DNA from: Mycolicibacterium malmesburyense
GTDB lineage: Bacteria; Actinomycetota; Actinomycetes; Mycobacteriales; Mycobacteriaceae
Direction: 5' to 3'
Length of the DNA stretch: 64,000 bases
Assembly (NCBI RefSeq): GCF_001050015.1
Contig: NZ_CVTB01000144.1
Span: forward strand, 9,309 to 73,308
Program-made: the position numbers and the translations under genes
In this document: one piece after another, positions 51,159-61,186 of the stretch
Numbering within the stretch: position 1 is the stretch's first letter
Layout of the letters: each line of letters opens with the position of its first letter
The notes under the pieces: model-generated
Databases searched by the model: none
Told to the model about the DNA's origin: nothing
Seen by the model: the letters and a program-made list of their open reading frames with translations, nothing else

Positions 51159-53225
51159 ATGTCCCGCCGCCTCTCCTGGATCCTCGCGGTGCTCGTCGTG
51201 CTGCTGTCCGGCGCACTGATGGGCCTCGTCGGCAGCGACGACTCGAGCGCGCGGTCGCCCGTGCCCGTACCCGACTCCGCCGAATCGGCGCGGTTCGACG
51301 AGGTGCGCGCGCAGTTTCCCGGCGGTGACCGCGTTCCCGCGATCGTCGTGGTCACCCGCACCGACGGCGCGCCGCTGAGCCCCGCCGACGTCGAGACCGT
51401 CGAACGGAAGTGGCCGGCGGTGCAGGTGTCCCCCGCGGTGCAGGTGTCCGAGGACGGCGCGGCCGCGCTCGCGGTGGTGCCGATGAGCGCCGAGCTCAGC
51501 GGCTTCGAACTCACCGACGAGGTCGAGAAGGTCCGCGCGCAGGCCGCCGAGGGCCTGCCCGAGGGTCTGCGCAGCGAGGTCACCGGCGGACCGGCGTTCG
51601 GCGCCGACATCGCGAACTCGTTCTCCGGCGCGAACTTCACGCTGCTCGCGGTCACGGCGACGGTGGTCGCGCTGCTGCTGATCATCACCTACCGCTCTCC
51701 CGTGTTGTGGCTGGTGCCGCTGGCGGTGATCGGATTCGCCGACCGGGTCGCGGCCGTCCTCGGCACCGCCGTCGCCCAGGCGGTGGGCATGAGCCCGGAC
51801 GGTTCGACGTCGGGCATCACCAGCGTGCTGGTGTTCGGCGCGGGCACCAACTATGCGCTGCTCCTCATCTCGCGGTATCGGGAAGAGTTGGGCCGCGCCG
51901 AGGATCATCACGCTGCGCTGGACACGGCGGTGCGGCGGGCGGGTCCGGCGATCATCGCCAGCAACGCCACCGTGGTGCTGGCGCTCCTGACGCTGGTGTT
52001 CGCGTCGTCGCCGAGCGTGCGCAGCCTCGGCGTACAGGCCGCGGCGGGCCTGGTCGTGGCCGTGGTGTTCGTGCTGCTGGTCTTGCCCCCGCTGCTCGGC
52101 CTGTTCGGCAAGCGGTTGTTCTGGCCGTTCATCCCGAAGATCGGCGACCGGGTGCTCACCGACAGCGGCGTCTGGCACCGCATCGCGGAGGCCGTGGCCC
52201 GCAGGCCGGGCCGCGTCGCGACCACCGCGATCGCCGGCCTGGCGCTGCTGTGCATCGGGTTGTTCGCCACCCCGATCGGGCTGTCGCAGACCGAGCAGTT
52301 CCGGGTGCAGGCCGAGTCGGTCAGCGGATACTCGCGGCTGGCCGAGCACTTCCCCAGCGGCCTGACCGATCCCACCCGCGTCATCGCGGCCACCGACCGC
52401 GCCGCCGAGGTGCAGCGTGCGATCACCGAAACGCCCGGCGTGGTGTCGGCGAACCCGGCGGGCGAGACCCCCGACGGCCTGACGCAGTGGTCGGTCGTGC
52501 TCGACGCCGAACCCGCCTCCGACCGAGCCTTCGAAACCGTTGACGCCCTGCGGACTTCGGTGCGTGCCGCCGATCCCGACGCCTTGGTGGGCGGCTCGGA
52601 CGCCACCGCCCGTGACGCCAGTGCCGCCGCCTCCCGCGACCGGGCGGTCGTGATACCGGCGATCCTGATCGTGGTGCTCGCGGTGCTGTACGTGCTGCTG
52701 CGCGCCGCGCTGGCGCCGCTGATCCTGGTGGCGGTCACGGTGCTGAGCGCCCTGGCCGCGCTGGGCCTGGGCGGGTGGGCCAGCGTGCACGTATTCGGCT
52801 TCCCCGCGCTCGACAACACCACTCCGCTGTTCGCGTTTCTGTTCCTCGTCGCGCTCGGCGTGGACTACACGATCTTCCTGGTGACCCGGGCACGTGAGGA
52901 GACTCCCGAACACGGCACGCGCGGCGGGATCGTGCGCGCCGTCTCGGCCACCGGTGCGGTGATCACCAGCGCGGGCATCGTGCTGGCCGCGGTGTTCTGC
53001 GTGCTCGGTGTGCTGCCGTTGATCGTGCTGACGCAGATCGGCATCATCGTCGGCCTCGGCATTCTGCTCGACACGTTCATCGTGCGCACGGTGATCATCC
53101 CGGCGCTGTTCACGCTCATCGGACCGCGCATCTGGTGGCCGGCGCTCAAAGGGCAGGACCCCGCTTCCGACGGCGCGGCAGCACACGGCCGGCATCGCGC
53201 GGGACAGGTCGCCGACCCGGGTTAG
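51159..53225 (+). CDS. MMPL/RND-family membrane transporter
   Basis: This is an RND-superfamily transporter of about 688 residues with the MMPL duplicated layout: helix, extracytoplasmic domain, five or six helices, then the same again. Family segments are FGAGTNYALLLISRYREELG (about residues 225-244) and the second-half copy ALGVDYTIFLVTRAREETPE. The first extracytoplasmic domain carries an 18-bp in-frame tandem duplication (AVQVSP-AVQVSE). The ATG at 51159 or the GTG at 51153 could be the start. It likely exports lipids or small hydrophobic compounds. The P450 gene follows by 16 bases. Confidence 0.88.
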   Translation: MSRRLSWILAVLVVLLSGALMGLVGSDDSSARSPVPVPDSAESARFDEVRAQFPGGDRVPAIVVVTRTDGAPLSPADVETVERKWPAVQVSPAVQVSEDGAAALAVVPMSAELSGFELTDEVEKVRAQAAEGLPEGLRSEVTGGPAFGADIANSFSGANFTLLAVTATVVALLLIITYRSPVLWLVPLAVIGFADRVAAVLGTAVAQAVGMSPDGSTSGITSVLVFGAGTNYALLLISRYREELGRAEDHHAALDTAVRRAGPAIIASNATVVLALLTLVFASSPSVRSLGVQAAAGLVVAVVFVLLVLPPLLGLFGKRLFWPFIPKIGDRVLTDSGVWHRIAEAVARRPGRVATTAIAGLALLCIGLFATPIGLSQTEQFRVQAESVSGYSRLAEHFPSGLTDPTRVIAATDRAAEVQRAITETPGVVSANPAGETPDGLTQWSVVLDAEPASDRAFETVDALRTSVRAADPDALVGGSDATARDASAAASRDRAVVIPAILIVVLAVLYVLLRAALAPLILVAVTVLSALAALGLGGWASVHVFGFPALDNTTPLFAFLFLVALGVDYTIFLVTRAREETPEHGTRGGIVRAVSATGAVITSAGIVLAAVFCVLGVLPLIVLTQIGIIVGLGILLDTFIVRTVIIPALFTLIGPRIWWPALKGQDPASDGAAAHGRHRAGQVADPG

Positions 53226-53241
53226 CGGGTAGCGTCGGGTC

Positions 53242-54450
53242 ATGACGCAAGCACCGGAGCTGCCGCCCCTGCACATGCGTCGCGACGGTTTCGATCCGAC
53301 GCCGGCGCTGGCCCAGATCCGCGAGAGCGCGGGCGTGCGCACCGTCGTCAACTCCTTCGGCATGACGGTGTACCTGGTCACCCGGCACGACGACGTGAAA
53401 CAGGTGCTGTCCGATCACGAACGGTTCTCCAACGGGCGGCCTCCGGGGTTTGTGCTCCCAGGTGCGCCCACGCTGTCGGAGGAGGAGCTGGCCAGTTCGC
53501 GCGCCGGCAACCTGCTCGGCCTGGATCCACCGGAGCACCAGCGGCTGCGCCGAATGCTCACGCCGGAGTTCACGATCCGGCGGATCAAGCGGCTCGAGCC
53601 GCGCATCGTCGAGATCGTCGACGCACACCTGGACATGATGGAAACCGCCGGTGCCCCCGCCGATCTCGTCGAGCACTTCGCACTACCGATCCCCTCGCTG
53701 GTCATCTGCGAACTGCTCGGCGTCCCCTATGAAGACCGCGACGACTTCCAGCGCCGCAGCGCGCGCCAACTCGACCTCTCGCTGCCGTTCACCGAGCGGC
53801 TCGAGCTCCAGCGGGCGGCCCGCGCGTACATGCGGTCGCTGGTCGAACGGGCGCGGCGACATCCCGGCGACGACATCCTCGGCATGCTGGTCCGCGAGCA
53901 CGGCGCCGACCTCACCGACGACGAACTTGTCGGCATCGCCGGACTGCTGCTCCTCGCCGGCCACGAGACCACGTCGAACATGCTCGGGCTGGGCACGCTG
54001 GCACTGCTGCGGCATCCCGATCAGCTCGCCGCCGTCCGCGACGACCCCGACGCCGTCGGGCCCGCCGTGGAGGAGCTGTTGCGCTGGCTGTCCATCGTGC
54101 ACAGCGCGATACCACGGATCACGACCACCGACGTCGAGATTGCGGGTGTGTCGATGCCGGCCGGGCAGCTGGTGTTCGCATCGCTGCCGTCGGGTAACCG
54201 CGATCCCGACTTCATCGACTCTCCGGACGTGCTCGACATCGGCCGGGGCGCCGCGGGACACCTCGCGTTCGGCCACGGCGTGCACCACTGCCTGGGCGCA
54301 CCGCTGGCCCGGATGGAGATGCGGGTCGCGTTTCCCGCCCTGCTGCAACGTTTTCCGGCGCTGCGGCTGGCCGAGGATTTCGACGATGTGCAGTTCCGGT
54401 CGTTCCACTTCATCTACGGTCTGAAGTCGCTGTCAGTCGATTGGAGGTGA
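53242..54450 (+). CDS. Cytochrome P450
   Basis: This 402-residue soluble bacterial P450 has the I-helix oxygen-binding motif LLLLAGHETTSNMLGLG (about residues 233-250), the ExxR pair in VEELLRW, the meander near PSGNRDPDFIDSP and the haem-ligand loop FGHGVHHCLGAPLARMEM with the axial Cys (about 351). It should receive electrons from the ferredoxin gene six bases downstream. CYP family and substrate cannot be assigned by eye. The linkage to an MMPL exporter hints at oxidation of an exported or toxic hydrophobic compound. Confidence 0.94.
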   Translation: MTQAPELPPLHMRRDGFDPTPALAQIRESAGVRTVVNSFGMTVYLVTRHDDVKQVLSDHERFSNGRPPGFVLPGAPTLSEEELASSRAGNLLGLDPPEHQRLRRMLTPEFTIRRIKRLEPRIVEIVDAHLDMMETAGAPADLVEHFALPIPSLVICELLGVPYEDRDDFQRRSARQLDLSLPFTERLELQRAARAYMRSLVERARRHPGDDILGMLVREHGADLTDDELVGIAGLLLLAGHETTSNMLGLGTLALLRHPDQLAAVRDDPDAVGPAVEELLRWLSIVHSAIPRITTTDVEIAGVSMPAGQLVFASLPSGNRDPDFIDSPDVLDIGRGAAGHLAFGHGVHHCLGAPLARMEMRVAFPALLQRFPALRLAEDFDDVQFRSFHFIYGLKSLSVDWR

Positions 54451-54456
54451 CGAGAA

Positions 54457-54648
54457 GTGAAGGTGCACGCCGACCGCGACGTCTGCATCCAGGCGGGCAA
54501 TTGCGTGATGTCGGCCGAGGCCGTTTTCGACCAGGACGACGACGGCATCGTCGTGGTGCTGGTGGACGAGGTGCCCGACGACGAGCTCGACCACGCCCGC
54601 GAGGCCGTGAAGCTCTGTCCCTCACAGGCTTTGCGCCTGGTCGACTAA
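54457..54648 (+). CDS. 3Fe-4S ferredoxin for the P450
   Basis: This 63-residue protein starts at GTG 54457. It has Cys 10, Cys 16 and Cys 54 (VCIQAGNC and KLCPSQAL), the three-Cys pattern of P450-associated 3Fe-4S ferredoxins, in which the missing second Cys position is Ala 13. The acidic middle FDQDDDGIVVVLVDEVPDDE is typical of the family. It is probably coexpressed with and reduces the P450. A matching ferredoxin reductase is not in the window. Confidence 0.93.
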   Translation: MKVHADRDVCIQAGNCVMSAEAVFDQDDDGIVVVLVDEVPDDELDHAREAVKLCPSQALRLVD

Positions 54649-55286
54649 TCCCCGCGGGTCCGGTGGGTGAGCAGTTGCACGCTGACCACCAGCACCCACG
54701 CCGGGAAGATCAGCGTCAGCCACATGCTGACGTCGGCGGCCAACAGCACCCCCACCGCCACGACGTACGTGGTGACGGCCAGCCACCGCGGCGTCAGCCG
54801 CGTCCGCAGCCAGATCGTGGCGAGCGAGATCATGAAGACCGCCGCCATGCGCAGCGCATAGGTTTTCGAGATCGTCAACAGCATCATCTGCCCGAACGCG
54901 GCGACGCCGGGATACACTGCGGCACCGCTTCGTTCGAGGCCGACACCCACGGCGACCGACGCGAACATCATCGCCAGGAACAGCAGGCCGCTGCCGAGGA
55001 ACACGGTCGCGAAGAACTTGTCCTCGTATCTGCCCATGCCGTCGCGCAGGACGCCCATGAACCACAGGAACGCGATGCCCGCGAACGGCATGAGGATCGC
55101 GGCGATCCGCATGTTGACGCTGTGCTCGCCCACCCACTGCGAGCCCGGTTCCTCGCCGTCGGGCAGGTCGACCCGGAGCAGGACGAGAGCCGTCGCGAAC
55201 AGCAGCGCGAAGACCACTCCGGCCAGCGCGGCCGAGCGTGGGGTGGTCAGGCGTCGGGGCCGCTGATCAGCCTGCTCGGTCGTCAC
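54645..55286 (-). CDS. Polytopic membrane protein, unrecognised
   Basis: This 213-residue protein starts at GTG 55286 (MTTEQADQRPRRLTTPRSAA). It has six probable membrane helices, including AGVVFALLFATALVLLRVDL, IAAILMPFAGIAFLWFMGVL and MWLTLIFPAWVLVVSVQLLT. No catalytic or binding motif stands out. It overlaps the convergent ferredoxin gene by four bases and follows the thioesterase gene with an 84-base gap. Confidence 0.7.
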   Translation of the reverse strand: MTTEQADQRPRRLTTPRSAALAGVVFALLFATALVLLRVDLPDGEEPGSQWVGEHSVNMRIAAILMPFAGIAFLWFMGVLRDGMGRYEDKFFATVFLGSGLLFLAMMFASVAVGVGLERSGAAVYPGVAAFGQMMLLTISKTYALRMAAVFMISLATIWLRTRLTPRWLAVTTYVVAVGVLLAADVSMWLTLIFPAWVLVVSVQLLTHRTRGD

Positions 55287-55370
55287 GCCGTGATCGTGAC
55301 ATCGGGATCGCGACAGTGCGGGCGGATCGCGATTCTTCGTTCGCTTACTGGCCTGTCGGCGCAACTGACC

Positions 55371-56017
55371 TTACGGCTGCCCGGCGAGCAACTGGATCAT
55401 CAACCCATTCGCCTCGGCGAGCAGGTTGTCGTCGGGGTCACGCAACTCGGCGTTGACGAACGCCTTGCGCCCCTGGGCTTCCCGCAGCCATCCCCGCGCG
55501 GTCAGCTTGGTGTCGATAGGGGTCACCTTGCGATAGTCGACGTGTATGAACCCGGTGCGGCTGATCGGGCGTCCGACGGCGTGGATCACCATGCCGAACA
55601 TGGAGTCGAACAGCAGCGGCAGCACCCCGCCGTGCACCGCGGAGTTGCCGCCGACGTGGTAGCGGCTGAACGTGACCTCCAGCTCCACCCCGTCGGCCTC
55701 GAACTTGGTCACCATCCACGGCGGCATCAGCAGGCTGCCCGCACCGGGCAGGGACGGTGTCCGGTTGGCCGGGCCGACGCCCTCGCCGGCACGGTACGGG
55801 TCGAGCAGCTTGACCAGTTCCTCGACCCGGTCGGCGGCCTCGTCCCAGGTGCCCGCATCGGGATCCACCGAGACGGCGAGGTCCTGCGCCTGGCGCATCG
55901 CGGTGAGGAAACGCTCGAACCCGGGGCCAGGCTGGGCCGGCTCGTACACCGGGAACCCGCCATGGCGGTCGTATTCGGGGTCGACCCGTCGGGGGTCGAG
56001 CCCGTAGTCGGCGCTCA

Positions 56018-56018
<1 letters not shown>
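55371..56018 (-). CDS. Hotdog-fold thioesterase, PaaI-like (Rv0356c-like)
   Basis: This 215-residue protein starts at ATG 56018, sharing one base with the purA stop (TGATG). The hotdog domain lies in the C-terminal half, with YHVGGNSAVHGGVLPLLFDS (the conserved HGG helix), then GRPISRTGFIHVDYRKVTPI and ANGLMIQLLAG. The N-terminal 90 residues are a less conserved helical region. It probably hydrolyses an acyl-CoA; the acyl group is unknown. Linkage to purA matches Rv0357c-Rv0356c. Confidence 0.82.
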
Positions 56019-57376
<1,358 letters not shown>

Positions 57377-57404
57377 CTATCCCAGCACCTGCGAGGAGCC
57401 GAAC

Positions 57405-58007
57405 TTGAACACCGCCGACGTCGTGGTGTTGCGTTTCGGCCGGCATCGCCTGCCGCGCGCGCTGCGCGGGCTCCCGGCCGCCGACAGCCCCGATGTTGCC
57501 TGCCGACGCCTGATCGTCGTCGGCTCCGAGGCGGACCTGTCGACGGTGCTGACCCAGCTGCTGCGCGCCGACCGACTCGACGTCGAGGTGGCCCACGTGC
57601 GGCGCCTTTGGCACGCGCGCCGGGCCCTGCGCGGGCGCGCCACCCGGGTGCCGCTCATCCGCGACGACCGGGGAACCGCGCTGGTCGGTGCCGCATTCTG
57701 GCTCGGCGAGAGCGGGCCGGAGAAGGGTTCGCCACCGGTCGAGCTGACCGGCGAGGCCGTGGTCGACGACGAGGTGCTGTTCGACGGGGCGGTGACCGGG
57801 GTGCGCATCGAACCGACGCCGACGATGCCGGGCCTGCGCGCGAGCGTGCTGTCCCCCCGCATGCGGCCGCGCCGGTGGGTGACGGGGCGGGCCGCCCAGC
57901 TCGGCAGCACCGGCGCGATCGTGGTGCGCGACGGGGTGATGGCCCCGCGTCCGGTCAGGCGCTCGACGTTCTACCGGCACACCGAAGGCTGGCTGCGGGT
58001 CCTTTGA
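57405..58007 (+). CDS. Conserved hypothetical protein (Rv0358-like)
   Basis: This 200-residue protein starts at TTG 57405 behind GAGGAG (MNTADVVVLRFGRHRLPRAL). It reads as a compact alpha/beta protein, with ACRRLIVVGSEADLSTVLTQ and a Lys/Arg-rich middle (VRRLWHARRALRGRATR), and no recognisable active site. Position next to purA and ahead of the M50 protease matches Rv0358 of M. tuberculosis. The function is unknown. Confidence 0.75.
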   Translation: MNTADVVVLRFGRHRLPRALRGLPAADSPDVACRRLIVVGSEADLSTVLTQLLRADRLDVEVAHVRRLWHARRALRGRATRVPLIRDDRGTALVGAAFWLGESGPEKGSPPVELTGEAVVDDEVLFDGAVTGVRIEPTPTMPGLRASVLSPRMRPRRWVTGRAAQLGSTGAIVVRDGVMAPRPVRRSTFYRHTEGWLRVL

Positions 58008-58027
58008 CCTCCCGGTAGCGTCGACGC

Positions 58028-58810
58028 GTGAGCGTTCGCCCGCTGCACCAATCGGTGCGGCCCAGCCCCGTCTTCCTGGCCATCGTGGCGGCCACGGTCG
58101 CCGGCGGAGCGGTGGCGTGGACCTGTACGACGGAGACCTCGCGGCCCCTGGCCTACGTCGGGGTGTTCACGTTCGTGATCGCGGGCTGGCTGGTGTCGCT
58201 GTGCGTGCACGAGTTCGCCCACGCCTACACCGCCTGGCGGTTCGGCGACCGCGACGTCGAGGTGCGGGGCTACCTCACGCTCAACCCGCTGAAGTACTCC
58301 CACCCGCTGCTGTCGATCGGGTTGCCGGTGTTGGTCATCGCGATCGGCGGGATCGGCCTGCCCGGAGGCGCGGTGTATGTCCGAACCAATTGGATGACCC
58401 CGCGTCAGCGCACGCTGGTCAGCCTGGCCGGGCCGGCCACGAACCTGGTGTTCGCGGCGTTGTTGCTGGTGCTGACCAGCGTGCTCTTCGACCCCGCTCA
58501 CGGCGTCTTCTGGGCCGGTATGGCCTTCCTCGGGTTCCTGCAGGTGACCGCGTTCGTGCTGAACATGCTTCCGGTGCCCGGGCTCGACGGGTACGGCGCG
58601 CTCGAACCGCACCTGAGCCCGCAGACCCAGCGGGCGGTGGCCCCCGCCAAACAATGGGGACTGTTGATCCTGCTGTTGCTGTTGTTCAGCCCCGGCTTGA
58701 ACCGGTGGTTCTGGCAGCTGGTGCTGTGGTTCTTCGACTTCTCGGGGGTGGCGCGGCCGCTCGTCTGGCTGGGCAGCGATCTGACCCGGTTCTGGTCGGC
58801 CTGGTTCTAG
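58028..58810 (+). CDS. Site-2 protease family protein (M50, Rv0359-like)
   Basis: This 260-residue intramembrane zinc protease has about six helices. The metal motif is CVHEFAHAYTAWRFGDRD (HExxH, about residues 60-64), and the second zinc-ligand segment is NMLPVPGLDGYGALEP (LDG, about 180-195). The PDZ domain of longer site-2 proteases is absent. It may cleave membrane-bound anti-sigma factors or signal-peptide remnants. No substrate is visible. It starts at GTG 58028, 20 bases after the Rv0358-like gene. Confidence 0.87.
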   Translation: MSVRPLHQSVRPSPVFLAIVAATVAGGAVAWTCTTETSRPLAYVGVFTFVIAGWLVSLCVHEFAHAYTAWRFGDRDVEVRGYLTLNPLKYSHPLLSIGLPVLVIAIGGIGLPGGAVYVRTNWMTPRQRTLVSLAGPATNLVFAALLLVLTSVLFDPAHGVFWAGMAFLGFLQVTAFVLNMLPVPGLDGYGALEPHLSPQTQRAVAPAKQWGLLILLLLLFSPGLNRWFWQLVLWFFDFSGVARPLVWLGSDLTRFWSAWF

Positions 58811-58843
58811 CGACACCCACGACGCGCGTGGGCCGCCAGGCGC

Positions 58844-58879
58844 TTGCAACATATGCGGATTTACGCATATATTTCTGGC
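58844..58879 (+). promoter_or_regulatory. Metalloregulator-type operator inside the cation-efflux promoter
   Basis: ATATGCG (58851-58857) and CGCATAT (58864-58870) form a perfect inverted repeat with a 6-base spacer. It fills the spacer of a strong promoter, TTGCAA (58844-58849), 18 bases, TATATT (58868-58873). The ATG follows six bases later, so the transcript is probably leaderless. AT-flanked repeats of this kind are typical of ArsR/SmtB metal sensors. The long spacer would also suit a MerR protein. Confidence 0.65.
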
Positions 58880-59770
58880 ATGGACGCCGGGCACGATCAC
58901 AACAAGGGTGATACTCGCGTCAGCCGGATGGTCATCGCCGCGGCGATCCTCACCACCTTCTTCGTGATCGAGCTCGTCACCGCGCTGCTCATCGACTCGA
59001 TCGCGCTGCTGGCCGACGCCGGGCACATGCTGACCGACCTGGTCGCGATGTTCATGGGCCTGACCGCGGTGCTGCTCGCCCGCAAGGGCAGCGCCTCCCC
59101 GGCCCGCACCTACGGCTGGCACCGCGCCGAGGTGTTCACCGCCGTCGCCAACGCGGTGCTGCTGCTCGGTGTCGCGGGCTTCATCCTGATCGAGGCGATC
59201 GAGCGCATCGGCGACGCCCCCGAGGTGCCCGGCGTGCCGATGATCGTCGTGGCGCTGGCCGGGCTGGTGGCCAACGCCGTCGTCGTGCTGCTGCTGCGCT
59301 CGCACTCCGAGAAGAGCCTGGCGATCAAGGGCGCCTACATGGAGGTCGTCGCCGACACCGTCGGCAGCATCGGGGTGCTCATCGCGGGCATCGTCACGGT
59401 CACGACGCATTGGCCGTACGCCGACGTCGTGGTCGCGGTGTTCGTCGCGCTGTGGGTGTTGCCGCGGGCGTTCTCACTGGCCCGCGCCGCCCTGCGGATC
59501 CTGTCGGAGACCTCGCCCGCGCACATCGACGTCGAAGAGCTGCGCACCGCGCTGTGCGCGGTGGAGGGCGTGACCGATGTGCACGATCTGCACGTCTGGA
59601 CGTTGGTGCCGGGCAAGGACATGGTCACCGCGCACCTGACCAGTGACCGGGATTCGGCGCTGGTGCTCGACGACGCGCGGGCGGTGCTGACCGAACGCGG
59701 CCTCGACCACGCGACGGTTCAGGTGGAGCCGGGCGACGGCGCCGGGGACTGCAATTGCGAGGCGGAGTAG
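58880..59770 (+). CDS. Cation diffusion facilitator (zinc-type efflux protein)
   Basis: This 296-residue CDF transporter starts at ATG 58880 (MDAGHDHNKGDTRVSRMVIA). It has six membrane helices and a cytoplasmic ferredoxin-like domain. The transport-site segments are DAGHMLTDLVAMFMG (His-x3-Asp in helix 2) and AYMEVVADTVGSIGV in helix 5, where Glu stands at the usual His position. The C-terminal domain has VEGVTDVHDLHVWTL, and the protein ends with GDCNCEAE, a Cys-x-Cys pair. It would export zinc or a similar divalent metal using the proton gradient. Confidence 0.9.
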   Translation: MDAGHDHNKGDTRVSRMVIAAAILTTFFVIELVTALLIDSIALLADAGHMLTDLVAMFMGLTAVLLARKGSASPARTYGWHRAEVFTAVANAVLLLGVAGFILIEAIERIGDAPEVPGVPMIVVALAGLVANAVVVLLLRSHSEKSLAIKGAYMEVVADTVGSIGVLIAGIVTVTTHWPYADVVVAVFVALWVLPRAFSLARAALRILSETSPAHIDVEELRTALCAVEGVTDVHDLHVWTLVPGKDMVTAHLTSDRDSALVLDDARAVLTERGLDHATVQVEPGDGAGDCNCEAE

Positions 59771-60187
59771 TCAGGCCAGCCCGAGTTCGGCCCGCGCCGA
59801 CGGATCGCAGTCGTCGAGCAGGTCCAGGCAACGCTGGTTCTCGTCGGTTTCCCCGATCGCGTCGGCCGCCCGCGCCAGCGCCGCGACGCAGCGCAGGAAT
59901 CCGCGGTTGGGCTCGTGGCGGTAGGGCACGGGGCCGAAGCCCTTCCAGCCGTTGCGGCGCAACTGATCCAGCCCGCGGTGATAGCCGGTGCGCGCGTAGG
60001 CGTAGGCCGTGATCGCCCTGTCGTCCGCGAGCGCCTCCTCCGCCAGCGTCGCCCACGCGATCGACGCCGAGGGATGCGCGGCCGCCACGATCGCGGGCTT
60101 CTCGCCCGATTCGAGTTCGGCTTCCGCTTCGCTGTCGCCGGGCAGCAGTACCGGGTCCGGACCCAGGAGATCACCCATCCCTGTCAT
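59771..60187 (-). CDS. DUF3151 protein (Rv0360c-like)
   Basis: This 138-residue helical protein has DLLGPDPVLLPGDSEAEAEL, SIAWATLAEEALADDRAITA, YAYARTGYHRGLDQLRRNGW and GPVPYRHEPNRGFLRCVAAL, the DUF3151 pattern. The ATG at 60187 gives a length near the 145-residue M. tuberculosis homologue. Other ATGs occur at 60196 and 60178. The repeat helices recall TPR-like folds. The function is unknown. It converges on the CDF gene with no gap and diverges from the Rv0361-like gene. Confidence 0.82.
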   Translation of the reverse strand: MTGMGDLLGPDPVLLPGDSEAEAELESGEKPAIVAAAHPSASIAWATLAEEALADDRAITAYAYARTGYHRGLDQLRRNGWKGFGPVPYRHEPNRGFLRCVAALARAADAIGETDENQRCLDLLDDCDPSARAELGLA

Positions 60188-60303
60188 GGCCCCCATTGTG
60201 CCCGTGCGGGTCGACGCGCTCGGCACCGCACGGGTCCGAGCGCGGACGCATCGGCGATGACTAAGCTTCGCCCGTAGCGTCGTAAGGGAGGACCGCAGCG
60301 GGC

Positions 60304-61182
60304 ATGTCGAATCCATCAGGGCCTGACCAGCCGGAAGAGGTTCCGGAGGGGTCGGACGCCTCGGACGTTCACGCCTCCGAGAACCCCGAATCACCCGAGG
60401 GCGACGACGCCGCGCCGCCGGACGAGTCCCGGGACGGGGCCGACGGCGAGGTCCGCGAGGGCGAGCCGGTCACCGAGGTGATCGAACCGCACGCCGACCA
60501 CGAACCCGCGACCGAGGTGATGGCGTCGGCCCAGCCGCCGACGGAGCCGGCGCCGGGCATCGATCAGGGCGAGCGCCGGTTCACCGCGCCGTCGGGATTC
60601 GACGCGGGCAGCACGCAGAGGATCGACACCCCGGTCGAACCCGCCACCGAGGTGTTCGCCTCACCCGGTGCCCCCGGGCAGAAACCCGTTGCCCCGCAGG
60701 TCATCCCGCCACGGGGCGAAACACCCAGGCCGCCGCAGCAGCGACGCAGCTGGGGTTGGGTGGTGGCCGTGGTGCTCGTCATCGCCGCGCTGGTGGCGAT
60801 CGCGGTGCTGGGCACGGTGCTGCTGACCCGGGACTCGAAGCCGAAGGTGTCGCAGGAGGAGATGGTCCGCAGCACGATCGAGGAGTTCGACACCGCGATT
60901 CAGAACGGGGATCTGGCCACGCTGCGCAGCATCACCTGCGGCAGCAAGCGGGACAGCTACGTCCGGTACGACGACAAGACGTGGGCGGAGATCCACGAAC
61001 GGGTCGCGGCCGCAAAGCAATATCCGGTGGTGGCGAGCATCGACCAGGTGGTGATCAACGGCGACCACGCCGAGGCGAACGTCACCGCGTTCATGGCCTA
61101 CGCCCCGCAGACCCGCTCGACGCGCAGTTTCGATCTGGAGTTCCGCGACGAACAGTGGAAGGTCTGCCAGGCGCCCCAGTAG
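60304..61182 (+). CDS. Membrane-anchored protein with disordered N-terminus (Rv0361-like)
   Basis: This 292-residue protein has a long acidic, Pro/Glu-rich cytoplasmic N-terminus (about residues 1-148) with two copies of PATEV-type motifs, one membrane helix (about 150-175, WGWVVAVVLVIAALVAIAVL) and an extracytoplasmic NTF2/DUF4878-like domain. That domain has TIEEFDTAIQNGDLATLRSI, TCGSKRD, INGDHAEANVTAFMAYAP and LEFRDEQWKVCQAP. It matches Rv0361 in layout. The Thr residues in the tail could be kinase substrates, but this is a guess. The role is unknown. Confidence 0.8.
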   Translation: MSNPSGPDQPEEVPEGSDASDVHASENPESPEGDDAAPPDESRDGADGEVREGEPVTEVIEPHADHEPATEVMASAQPPTEPAPGIDQGERRFTAPSGFDAGSTQRIDTPVEPATEVFASPGAPGQKPVAPQVIPPRGETPRPPQQRRSWGWVVAVVLVIAALVAIAVLGTVLLTRDSKPKVSQEEMVRSTIEEFDTAIQNGDLATLRSITCGSKRDSYVRYDDKTWAEIHERVAAAKQYPVVASIDQVVINGDHAEANVTAFMAYAPQTRSTRSFDLEFRDEQWKVCQAPQ

Positions 61183-61186
61183 CGGA

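Noticed and set aside
51090..53381. Very long open frame on the minus strand upstream of marR, opposite the MMPL gene
   Set aside because: It is low-complexity Arg/Gln/His/Asp-rich sequence typical of antisense frames in GC-rich DNA, and the MMPL gene opposite has clear family motifs.
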